In this document: in pieces, positions 19,889 through 29,753 of the stretch
Numbering within the stretch: position 1 is the stretch's first letter
Layout of the letters: each line of letters starts with the position of its first letter
Program-made: the position numbers and the translations under genes
Assembly (NCBI GenBank): GCA_004764695.1
Contig: SMSO01000014.1
Location: 6,562,029 to 6,626,028, forward strand
Source: Schizochytrium sp. TIO01
Taxonomy: Eukaryota > Sar > Bigyra > Thraustochytrida > Thraustochytriidae
Direction: 5' to 3'
DNA length: 64,000 bases
Notes under the pieces: model-generated
What the model was told of the DNA's origin: nothing
Databases searched by the model: none
The model's input: the letters and a program-made list of their open reading frames with translations, nothing else

Positions 19889-22780
19889 ATGGACTTCAGG
19901 ACCTGCAACGCGAACCAGGAGGACCCGCTGCACTACGTTGCTAGTCTTGCTGAGAGGCTGCGAGGGGTGATGAACGATATAGAAGTATTTTCTGTGCGCT
20001 CCTCAAAGCTTTGCAATCTAGTTCAGCTAGTCTCTGAAAGACTTCAAGACTTATGTGAAGCAGAAACTCTAAGACAAGAACTTGAAGAGATCTTGCAAGG
20101 CTTGCTGAGACGCTTATCTCAAATTGTTGCTATAGAGGGCATAGACTGGAGAGATAACCAGCCAGAACTAGCTTTTATCATTCAATACGTCAAGTCATGC
20201 CAATACTTTGAGGAAATCTACATATCTCATGAGAGATTAGCCAGGATTGTGACACCACTCCTACAGAACGAAGGAAATACTCTAGATACAATCATTGTTA
20301 CCATGGATGACGATCATGAAGACTACAGTCAGGATTCTACATATTTCTCAAATGCCATTGTTGCAGCCAGGAGAAATTTCCCTGCCCTCCAAGATGAATT
20401 CATTGGTTTACAAACATTTGGCAAAAACGTGAACGACTTTGGAAGAGATCTAACGCAAAGACACATCCGTTTGCTACGGGCCACGTCTAAGATTTTGAGC
20501 AAGCTTGCATTTATAATTGCGCCATATGTGGCAACTGATTGTAATCCAGGAGGTCTTAGCTTTGAAAGAAGCAGAGATGTTCCTATGCAAGGCAGCTTTG
20601 GATTTGCGATCTCTTCTGTATGGCGTGGCCAATATGTGGTCCTTCGAAAGACCCAACCACAACATCCATTGATGAACGATCTTGATTTGCTCTATGCAGC
20701 TCAATCTTGGCAGGTAATTCGACATCCAAATATTGTGCAGCTTTATGGCACCTGCATTCTCGAAAACAATGTTAATCTTATCACAGAGAGGTGCCATCAA
20801 AGTCTTCAAAATTTACTCTATAACTGCAATGCAAGCCTTTCTCTCGATCAGGAGGACACAATAATCAAAGGCATCGTGCGTGGCCTGAAACATTTGCATA
20901 GTCTATATATAGTGCATGGAAACATTCAGCCAGAAAGTGTTCTTCTTGTGGATGGGTCGAACGGAAATATTAAGCTTACCGATATCGGTATTGCGCCCGC
21001 AAAATTAACGGACAAGACATACCGGTATGCTGCCCCAGAGCTCTACAGTTCGCCATTGCGCTGGTCTCGAGCTTCAGACATCTTCTCACTAGGAATTCTC
21101 TGCTGGGAAATCAAGGAATGTCAGCCTCCGTGGGGAGCAGAAAACAGAAACGTGATACAGAATCATGTATTGAAAAACCGCAGGCCGCAATTTGGCCACG
21201 ACACAGAATGGAAGTCTCATTTTCAGGAGCTGGTTACCAAAATGTGGGCTTCTGAGGCTACCAGTCGACCAACTGCAAAAACGATCTTCGATTGTGTTTC
21301 TAGCAATATAAAAAATCGAAGATCCTCACGGGTACTGGCGGGCATCTTGTTGAGTCATCGGCGCTCACCCGAACACCGAAAGTCAGGGAAAGAGACAGCT
21401 AGATGGTCTATTTCTACATTTGAAGAAGACGAGAATTTGGAAAATGAGCTTGATTCTCCCCAGCGTATACATGCAAGTCATACCGAGAGACCAGTCATGG
21501 AAATTACTAACGGGCAAGAAACATTCTCGATGTATGAGACAGAAGAACGCCTATTTGATAACTACGATGAGAACTACGGTGAGAACTCTGTTACCTCATT
21601 TCAAACTCCAAGCCTTAGAGAAGAGGCCAACTATAGAAATGAGGAAGGGTTAAGACCCTCTCAGGTTTCTCATGATGGGCTGAGTGAAACTAGCACGCGC
21701 TCATCTTTGGTAAATAATCAAGACCAATGGAATAAAATTTGTTCAATTTTGTCGCAACTTCGACTAGATAGCTGTGCTCCCCTCCTTGAACAAGCAGAAC
21801 TCACGACATTTGCCAGTTTTGCTGATTGTTCTGCGCAAGACTTGAAAGAGTATGGTTTTCATAAATTTTCAGACCGTGTGGCGTTTCTCTCCGCTGTTCA
21901 GGGCAATGAAGCATCTCATAGTTCCTCTGAGGATGATTCTTATGATGATGATGATGATTTCGATTCAGATATTCAAAATGAAGAAAGGTATGACGAGTTG
22001 CATTATCTCTTTCCATCGATCACTGATATGGAGACTGATAAGGAGCTTCAAGAATTAACAGAGCTCCTATCCACCATTCATCAAGAACATCATGCGAGAG
22101 AGATATATAGAGAATCAGGTTCCCTCCAAGAATGTAGGAATCTGACTCACCAGCAGCTTCGCACTATTGGAATACGAAACTTCGCAGATCGCCACTCCAT
22201 TCTCACAACTCTTTCGCAAAGTGAGTTCACAACGGACGATGACCTAACTCTTGAGGACTTTCTCTCAAGTATTAATATGTCCATGTACACCCGACAGCTT
22301 CAACAGCATGGTTATCGTAAGATTTCTGATTGCAAAAGACTTGCCTTTTGCGATGATGATTCACCTGAAGTCGAAAGCATCTCACTTGAAGATCGCAGTC
22401 GCATTGTTTTAGCTGCGAAGGAACACAGACTGCCTGCAGAACGTCCCCCGATTGTCATCGGAAGCTTTGTAAAACTCAATGCTTGTCATTCTAGAATTCC
22501 ATTCCATCATACAGGCGAGGTAATTCACATCGAAGAGCCTGGCCGTGCCATCTTGGTCAAATTTGAGGTAGGGAACTCGACGCTAGAAGAATATCTTCCA
22601 CGGGAGCATCTAGTTACCACAACCAAGCCGACCTCCAGGTTTTATGCGAAACCCCTGCTTGTATGGAAAAGGTTATCTTCTTTTAGGTTTTCTCGAGACT
22701 CCTTCATAAGTAGACAAAGAAGAGGTTCTTCTAGCAATGTTAGTTTTGTTAGAGATCGTTCATGGGACGACGACTACTAG
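19889..22780 (+). CDS. Pseudokinase with N-terminal helical region, three SAM-like modules and an SH3-like domain
   Basis: 963 aa from the first ATG at 19889; the frame opens at a TTG 33 bases earlier. Residues about 15-215 are helical and resemble the bundle that precedes TKL-type kinase domains, with an RSSKLCNLVQLVSERL helix. Residues about 231-475 are a kinase fold: GSFG glycine loop, K254 in VVLRK, AAPELY at the APE position, and DIFSLGILCWE. The catalytic HRDLKPEN is HGNIQPES (D to N, K to Q, N to S), and DFG is DIG, so catalysis is probably lost. Three SAM-like modules follow at about 613-672, 722-778 and 787-846, separated by acidic linkers, then a small beta-rich SH3-like domain at about 856-911 (GSFVKL...GEVIHIEE...LVKFEV). 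It is a tandem paralogue of the next gene. A scaffold or oligomer-forming signalling protein is inferred; partners are unknown. Confidence 0.88.
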   Translation: MDFRTCNANQEDPLHYVASLAERLRGVMNDIEVFSVRSSKLCNLVQLVSERLQDLCEAETLRQELEEILQGLLRRLSQIVAIEGIDWRDNQPELAFIIQYVKSCQYFEEIYISHERLARIVTPLLQNEGNTLDTIIVTMDDDHEDYSQDSTYFSNAIVAARRNFPALQDEFIGLQTFGKNVNDFGRDLTQRHIRLLRATSKILSKLAFIIAPYVATDCNPGGLSFERSRDVPMQGSFGFAISSVWRGQYVVLRKTQPQHPLMNDLDLLYAAQSWQVIRHPNIVQLYGTCILENNVNLITERCHQSLQNLLYNCNASLSLDQEDTIIKGIVRGLKHLHSLYIVHGNIQPESVLLVDGSNGNIKLTDIGIAPAKLTDKTYRYAAPELYSSPLRWSRASDIFSLGILCWEIKECQPPWGAENRNVIQNHVLKNRRPQFGHDTEWKSHFQELVTKMWASEATSRPTAKTIFDCVSSNIKNRRSSRVLAGILLSHRRSPEHRKSGKETARWSISTFEEDENLENELDSPQRIHASHTERPVMEITNGQETFSMYETEERLFDNYDENYGENSVTSFQTPSLREEANYRNEEGLRPSQVSHDGLSETSTRSSLVNNQDQWNKICSILSQLRLDSCAPLLEQAELTTFASFADCSAQDLKEYGFHKFSDRVAFLSAVQGNEASHSSSEDDSYDDDDDFDSDIQNEERYDELHYLFPSITDMETDKELQELTELLSTIHQEHHAREIYRESGSLQECRNLTHQQLRTIGIRNFADRHSILTTLSQSEFTTDDDLTLEDFLSSINMSMYTRQLQQHGYRKISDCKRLAFCDDDSPEVESISLEDRSRIVLAAKEHRLPAERPPIVIGSFVKLNACHSRIPFHHTGEVIHIEEPGRAILVKFEVGNSTLEEYLPREHLVTTTKPTSRFYAKPLLVWKRLSSFRFSRDSFISRQRRGSSSNVSFVRDRSWDDDY

Positions 22781-23217
22781 TAGTAAATTTTTAACAATTT
22801 CATTACACATGGTAGGTAGGTTTACCTAATAGTAGTGCGTTTACTTCGAGAGCGCCTAGGCCTGGTTATTAAGTTCCTATTAATAGACAATACTCGTTAA
22901 GTTGCCAAGGACACTTTAGGTACCTGGTATTATTAGGTAATTGTTCAATACTTCGGATACACCTAGTACCACCTATTACCAGCTAGGAAGGTAGGTAGCA
23001 CCCCTTGGAAAGTAAAATTTCTTGGAAACCAGAACCCAATCGATCCCGATTGAGTTTAGTACGGCTGATCCTTCTCAGCCTAGGGCTTGCTGTAGGCCAA
23101 GGCTTCCACTGTAGCCACCGAAGAGCCAAAACCCTCGCAACGTCGACGAGCCTTCAGGTGAGAGCGTCCTAGTAGTGGGCAAGTCCTTAAAATTGTGCTC
23201 AGCACGTGCACGCGACG
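22781..23217. other. Spacer between the two pseudokinase genes
   Basis: 437 bases holding the 3' end of the first gene and the promoter of the second. Very rich in GGTAGGTAGG, CCTAGTACC and CTAGTAG words (22795-23000), the densest patch of these in the window. No gene. Confidence 0.5.
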
Positions 23218-26200
23218 ATGCGGAACGCAGACGGACTTGATGCCCCACTAGGTCGACTTTTGGAGGCCCTCAAGACTTGCCAAGTTTCCCGTATTCGAGT
23301 TTCAAGGTTGTCAAAACTTGTAGAGGTGATATGTCGTGGACGGGATGGTGGGGGGCAAGATCTGGACCTTCCGACTAGCCTGAAAGGACGACTTTACCAA
23401 CTTATAGAAATCATTTGTGCGTATGTACGGGATATGCCGATACGCTTACGCGAGGTAGAATTCGTGCTGCAGTATCTGGCTTTCCAAGAGCGAATTGAAG
23501 AGCTCACAAGAATTGAAGTGGAGCTCTATGAGTTATGGTGCAGTTTTGTACTTTGCACATCGCTTGAATCAAATCTGGATGTGATGGCAATTTATCAACA
23601 TCCAGCAAAATGTACTTTCCATAAGAAGAATAGTAATGTACGAGGAGAAGAATTGGATATCCCTGGTGCTAAGAGTGATGCCATGACCAGTTCAGATGAA
23701 GACGATGCTGATGAAAGCGATTGTGTTGAAACACATGAAAAACTCGAACCTATGATGTCAGTTGATGACAGCATTATTGCTGTCCAAGCAAAAATTGAGA
23801 GTGATCATACGATTGACCAGAGCCGCGATTTTGAGGGCCTAAAGTTAGCATTGCGCAGGATTCATCTGGATATCGAATGCATTCATCCCCTTGACCTTGA
23901 TGAATTTTCTGGCACAGAGGACAGCGGCGACACTGAACAAGTGAGGGCACATGAATTCATTCGAGATGTTTTCCCTTTGATCATGCAGGAATACAATAAA
24001 GCAGACAGCTCTCTTGATGTTTCTCCTTCTTCTTTAGAGATGGATGACGTAGAGATGAACTTGTCGAATTTAGTGGTGGGTACATTTAGTGGCATCTGGT
24101 CTGGTCAACAGGTTGAGGTAAGCTGTGGGCCAGTCTTAGTCCGAGAGGAATTTTTAGATATATATTTAAGAGAGCTATATCATGCTCGTACGTGGAAGCA
24201 CCTATCACACCGGAATATTCAGACTCTTCTCGGGGGATGCGTACTTGACACACGAGTTCTTTGGATCACCGAGCAAGGCGACCGCACTCTCGCCGATGTT
24301 CTAGAAGACACCAACATAACTTTGAATTCGGACCAGGAGGAAACAATTATGAAAGGTGTCGCTCGCGGTCTCGTGTATCTTCACGAACAAGGACTTTTGT
24401 GTAATACCTTGAGTCCTGGCACAGTAACTCTGTCAGACCACCTACGATCAAACGTGAAGATCAAATTTACCACACAAAACAAAACACAGTTTCTTCAAAC
24501 GCACCCTATCAATACTGCACCTGAGGTTTTGATTGACCAAAGCACAGGCTGGAGCACAAAAAGTGATGCGTTCGCTTTCGGAATTCTATGTTGGCAGATT
24601 AAGGAGCGAGCCAGCCCTTGGTTTTATCTCGATGAGACAGACATACGTTTAGCAATCACGAACGGCGAGCGTCCCGCCTTCGGCAGGGACACCCCTTGGA
24701 AGCCACGACTTCAACATATGATTGAGGCTTTATGGGAGCAAGAGCCCTCCAGCCGCCCTGAAGTGGCACTTGCGTTACGCAGTCTTGAGGAACGAGTTCG
24801 TGATCGACGTTCAACTCGAGTGATGAAATCCTTGTTGCGGGTATATTGGCGCTCATCCCAAGACACAAGAGACGAAAGGGGGATCATTCTTGGGCTTTTA
24901 AGCCATGTTGGAATGGACAAGTATGCCTCTCTTCTCTTCGAAAACAACTTCAGAAGCCTGAAAAGTGCAGGAGTCTTACACACGGGGATCTTTGTGGTCT
25001 TGGTGTACCCTTTGCCTCAGACCGAGACAAGATCATATGTGTTCTGAGTGAGGAGGCATTCATTCAATCTGAGTCACAACGTTTCGCCTCTCTCCGAAAA
25101 GAGTCACAAAATCGTTTCAGCGCAGCGCATTATCAAGATTATGGGAGTGGTATTGAAAATACCGAATATAGCACTGAGAGCCACCTAGGGGCAGGCGTGA
25201 ATCATCTGGAGGATTCAACAAATTCATCTTCAGATAATCAATCTGAAACTACCTGTGAAAATGATGATGATGAGGAATCTTGCTCATCGGAAGAACAAGG
25301 AGCGAATGCAATAAGACAAATTCTACAAGAACTAGGACTTGAGGATTTTCTGCAACAGCTGATGGATGCAGGTCTAAATACTGTAACAAGCTGTAGAAAT
25401 GCTTCAGAGTACGATTTAGAGGCCGCCGGGGTAGAGTCAAGTGAGATAAGAGATCTACTACTAGATGCTTTCCAGACGCGGGGACTTGATGGTTCTGATG
25501 ATGGAGGAATTTCACTCCCTAGTTTCTCTAGTGAGTCAGAAAGTGAAGAGAAAGCAACCAGCAAACTTGAAAAGCTCATGGGCGCGATTGGAAGTGAAAG
25601 ATACTACCCAAGTCTTGTAACTCAAGGATTCTACTCTATTCGACGATGCAAGAAGCTCACGTCTGCAGATCTTGCTCGCATCGGAGTTGAGTCTGGTGAT
25701 CGCTCACAATTGCTCGACCTCTTCAAGTATTACAACTCCTCATTAGAAAGATCTGCAAAAACGTTACATTCAATTCGACAAAAAGCTGTCAAAGGAAGAA
25801 AAAAACGCCAGCATCGTGCTCGCCGCAAGCGCCATGAGCGCGAGCTTATTGCATGTGTGAGCAAAGCCAACTTGAATAGCATGGTTGAGTCTGTTCTTAG
25901 CGATCTCGGAATGGAGAGAGCTTCAACCAAGATTATAAAGTCAGGATTCAATATCAAGTCGGTCTTGCGCCGAGAGCCTTCAGATCTCTACAATGCGGGT
26001 ATTAAGAAGGAATTTCGCGAAATTATTTTTGACGCCCTCGAAACAATGGCTGAGCAACAGCTATACGAATACCAACGAGAGAGAAGGCGTCAAGCTAGAA
26101 GCAGAACTCCAACTACTGCTGTTGAGTCGAGATCGGTAGATGAGGCTGATGAATTCGATGACATTACAATGGAAAGCAATTTAGATTTTGACAGTATGGT

Positions 26201-27149
26201 GGATCTCCTTAGATCTTTGGCACCACGCACATCTGCCACAGCCTGGGAAGAGTTTCTGGTACCCCTTGCTAGACAATACAGCACATTAGATGACCTTCGC
26301 AATTTAGAAAATTATGATCTGACAAACATTGGCATATCAGATCCTGCCTGCAGAAGAGAAATACTGCATGTTCTTGGCAACCTTAATGAAGAAGAACTTA
26401 GGCGAATTCGTTCAGGATGGCGGCGTAGATCTCAGTTACCAGAGAATATTGAGGAAGATGATGCAGTCATTGAAAAGGTCCTCAAGTCTATTCATAGGCA
26501 GTCTCTTTCGCCAACCATTATTGCGCGCTTTGGAACAGTTCGTAGGTGTAAGGGTCTGACTCACAGAGACCTTCAAGAGATTGGAATGGATCGGTATCGT
26601 GACCGAGACCGAGTCATATCTGCATTTCGCCATTACAGCAGGAGCCCAACCCAAAGGAAACAGCGCTCTGGCTCGCTTGAATCTACGACGTCTGAAGAGA
26701 GCAATGAAGATTCGCTATTCACGATGCTGCATAGTCTTTCAATGGATAAGTATCATCGAAATCTTGCCCGCCACGGTTTTGACACACTGCACAAATGCAA
26801 AAAGCTGAGCTTAAGTGACTTAAAATCATGTGGAATTCCAGCTGATGAGAACAGTCAAAAGCTACTGAACGCGTTAAAGCTTGCTGCATCCCAGACTGAG
26901 CTAGATGAGAAACAGTATACAGGCAATGACTCTCATTCGAGCGAAGATTTGGATCTGGGCCCCTTTTCTCAACCTCGAGCAAGCATGAACAGATTATCCT
27001 CACGCATTAAGAGTCGTTCACCACTTAGTGGCTCTCAAGAGCAGGCTGTTGTAGCGAGGAAAAAATCGCTCGCGTTTCGAAGCAGTCGATTTCGTCGGTT
27101 GCCTTCACTAAATTTTGTTCGAATGTTGAAAATTAATAGTGACCAGTAA
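23218..27149 (+). CDS. Pseudokinase with seven SAM-like modules, interrupted by a one-base frameshift
   Basis: Two overlapping frames, 23218-25047 and one entered at about 24961 and ending at 27149, make one protein of about 1310 aa. The first frame begins at ATG 23218 (MRNADGLDAPL) and holds an N-terminal helical region like that of the previous gene and a fully degenerate kinase domain: HRDLKPEN is replaced by CNTLSPGT, and DFG by TTQ, while APEVL and DAFAFGILCWQ remain. The first SAM module starts near residue 555 and its second half is in the other frame; a shift of one base at the AAAA run 24961-24964 restores the SLKKCRSLTHGDL pattern seen in sister modules (RRCKKLTSADL, RRCKGLTHRDL). 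Further modules lie at about 697-753, 782-839, 886-943, 989-1056, 1082-1140 and 1164-1223. A Lys/Arg-rich stretch separates modules 3 and 4. The break may be a sequencing error, true decay or programmed shifting. Confidence 0.85.
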
Positions 27150-27880
27150 GATTATAACTCTAGCCTTTCCTACAGATAAAATTCTCTTGCTGAACGGGTA
27201 AAGCACGTTATAGAAATCATGACTTTCTTTTTCTATTCAGAATTTCATATTAGTTTCCGCCCATGAAATTTGTGTTCTCGTTCTATGGAGACAATTCAAC
27301 ACTGAGAAAAAGGGTAGAGCAGAGTATCTTTCGGGAGTTCGATTAGTCTAACCTTATTTTCAACTTTATGTGGGACATGAGAGAGCCCGTATTATCAAAG
27401 AGCCAATTATTAGCTTGGCTAAACCTCTTCCTCGCTCTATATTTCAACATCAACGACCTAGCAAGTAAACAAACGATCGCCGTCACTCTCAAGTATTCAC
27501 AGGCATTGGGAAAAAAAGAAAAGAAAAGTAGAAATGATTTATATTGAAACGGGAGTCAAAATAAAATTAGTAGATTTTCATTAACTTTCAAAGGAAGAGA
27601 ATTTACTTGAAATGCATATCGGTTTCCAAATTGATTTCGGCGCATATTTATGGAACAGCAAAGTTAATCTCAAAATGTTCTTTCTCTAAGCACGTCGATG
27701 CTCAAAGGTGAAACCATCTGACGTAAGTTCCAAAATTGCTAAGTGAAAAGAGTTGCGCAAATAATTAAGTCACCAACCCCCAACCCCCCTAGACCTACCT
27801 CTGTACAGAACATTTTTTTGTTTGATTGTGTAGGTCTTCCTCGCAACAAACCTGTTTCGCCAATCTGTCTGCGCTACGCA
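27150..27880. other. Intergenic DNA upstream of the glucosidase II beta-like gene
   Basis: AT-rich spacer with no gene. The downstream frame is open from about 27743 but has no ATG until 27881; the part before 27881 is Pro-rich and not family-like, so I treat it as leader sequence. Confidence 0.45.
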
Positions 27881-29320
27881 ATGGATCCCGTACGCAGACG
27901 ACGGGGTCTTGGCGTCTTGGCGTCTGAAGGTGATGGGGCAAGAGAAGATGACTATGCCTTCTTTGCTGGAGCAGCGGCTGATGACGATGACGACGATAAC
28001 GATCAGCGGCGCAGACGGCTGCCAATTGCAAGAGTACTTGTCGGAATGCTGAATTCAGACAGGGGCCGAAGGTCGGTCCTTGCCGCCCTAGTTCTATTAT
28101 TCTTCATGGTTACTACCACAATCTCACATCGAAGAGCAAAAGCACCAGAAGTGAATTTTGAAGAAAAGCCGGATAAAAAAGTCTTCATGGAGAGACATGG
28201 GAGCCTTTTGGATGAGATCAAAGTTACCATGGACTTGGTTGAGAATGAAGAATTGGTTCAAAACACGGCTGAAAGCAGATTTGATGATTTGAAGGTTACA
28301 GCAACTTCACCGCCCACGTTTCCGGATACTGTAGGCGATAGTGCTGAAGGACTGGAACCAGAAGAAGACGACAAACATAAGCTAAAGTTGAGAGGGTCAC
28401 CGACAGGTTTGACGACAGACAGTATGCATCACAATGATATAGAACCAAATACTAACCCTGATATAGAGGAAACTTTCAAACTTACATTCGTTGCAGGTAC
28501 ACGCCACGATGATCCAAGAAGGTACCTTGTTGGTCAAAGACAAAAGTTTCGTTGCCCTGGGAGCGACCCACGCACTGCACAAACTTTGCTGCACTTTCAG
28601 ATTAACGATGGTTACTGTGATTGTCCTGAGTCAGGATTTGATGAGCCTGGCACACCTGCTTGCTCAGGACTAGCTTTGGCATCTTACGAACCTTTGTTTT
28701 ATTGCGGCCACCGTGACGGTCGTTCGCTACCAAGTTCCCGGGTGTGGGATGGAGTCTGTGACTGCTGCGATGGTGTTGACGAGGGTCCAGGCCAGCGGTA
28801 TTGTAAAGATACATGTGACCAAAGACAATATGACCGTGAGCAAGAAGAACGGCGGATTGCAGAGGCTAAAATGCGTGGTAAAGATTTGCTATTGCAGAAC
28901 CCGGAACTTCAGAGCCTATTGGACAGTACACAATCTGAAAATGAACTAATAGTACTAACAGATCACTTGCTAGAACTGGTTCTAGGAACTTCTGGTCACA
29001 CAGCGCTAAGCTTTGATGACGGGCAATCCACATATGAGATTTCATCAACTCTCAAAAGATCCTTTCGCCAGTATTCAGGGCATCGCGCACGAGGACGCGG
29101 CATATCTCTCGGTAATGTGCGAAGCTGGGATCCTGTTCATAAGCGTCTTTTATTGAATAGTGGGGATCGGTGCCCGAATGGCATCTCCCGAACTGCTGAA
29201 ATAATTTTAGAATGTGCAGAATCAGGTTCTGCATCAACTATTGTTCGGGTTTCTGAACCTTCTACGTGCAACTATCTGGGTGTAGTAAAATCTGCATTTG
29301 GATGTGCACTACAGTCATGA
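27881..29320 (+). CDS. Glucosidase II beta subunit-like protein (PRKCSH type), type II membrane form
   Basis: 479 aa from ATG 27881. In the family, the beta subunit retains the glucose-trimming alpha subunit of glucosidase II in the ER and presents N-glycans to it. The N-terminus is acidic and cytosolic, with an RRRR cluster, then a hydrophobic segment at about residues 63-80 (SVLAALVLLFFMV) followed by HRRAK, which looks like a signal anchor and not a cleaved signal peptide. The luminal part has the paired LDL-receptor-A-like Cys repeats typical of the family: FRCPG...INDGYCDCPESGFDEPGTPAC and FYCGHRDGRSLPSSRVWDGVCDCCDGVDE. A short coiled coil follows, then a C-terminal MRH-like Cys region (GDRCPNGISRTAEIILEC...CNYLGVVKSAFGC). 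The long acidic middle region and KDEL/HDEL signal of canonical GTB are missing, so it may be a membrane-bound relative and not the main subunit. Confidence 0.8.
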   Translation: MDPVRRRRGLGVLASEGDGAREDDYAFFAGAAADDDDDDNDQRRRRLPIARVLVGMLNSDRGRRSVLAALVLLFFMVTTTISHRRAKAPEVNFEEKPDKKVFMERHGSLLDEIKVTMDLVENEELVQNTAESRFDDLKVTATSPPTFPDTVGDSAEGLEPEEDDKHKLKLRGSPTGLTTDSMHHNDIEPNTNPDIEETFKLTFVAGTRHDDPRRYLVGQRQKFRCPGSDPRTAQTLLHFQINDGYCDCPESGFDEPGTPACSGLALASYEPLFYCGHRDGRSLPSSRVWDGVCDCCDGVDEGPGQRYCKDTCDQRQYDREQEERRIAEAKMRGKDLLLQNPELQSLLDSTQSENELIVLTDHLLELVLGTSGHTALSFDDGQSTYEISSTLKRSFRQYSGHRARGRGISLGNVRSWDPVHKRLLLNSGDRCPNGISRTAEIILECAESGSASTIVRVSEPSTCNYLGVVKSAFGCALQS

Positions 29321-29753
29321 TAATCGCACGCTCCAGGATTTATTCAATAAATTCAATGTCAATTAGCGAGCTAGATGTATCAAGGATTCACTTCAAGCTA
29401 GTTTTCTACTCCGTATATCACAGGGAAGAACCCTATAAGGAAACAAAAGGGATAATCGCGTTCTGGTATCTTCACCATAAGCTACGTTGTTCAAAAAATA
29501 ATTTTCTTCTTATTGATAGATGTCATGCCAAAATATTCAGTGCTAAACGTGCACAAAATGAGCTTTAAAATAGTAGTGTCCTTCTTGAGAGGTAACTTTC
29601 AAAGAACTTTCCTTTTTTTTTCCTTCGGGCCTTATTTTGAATGAGTAATAACAAAGTAATGATGGTTACTTTCCATTTCATTCAGAGATGGGAAAGAGGT
29701 TGCATACCGCTCTCTAAATTGTAGGCATATATTTATTGGGACAAGGGTGATGG
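29321..29753. other. Spacer between convergent genes
   Basis: 433 AT-rich bases that hold the 3' ends of the glucosidase II beta-like gene (plus) and the protease gene (minus). A 100-codon frame at 29266-29568 overlaps the end of the former and shows no motif. Confidence 0.5.
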
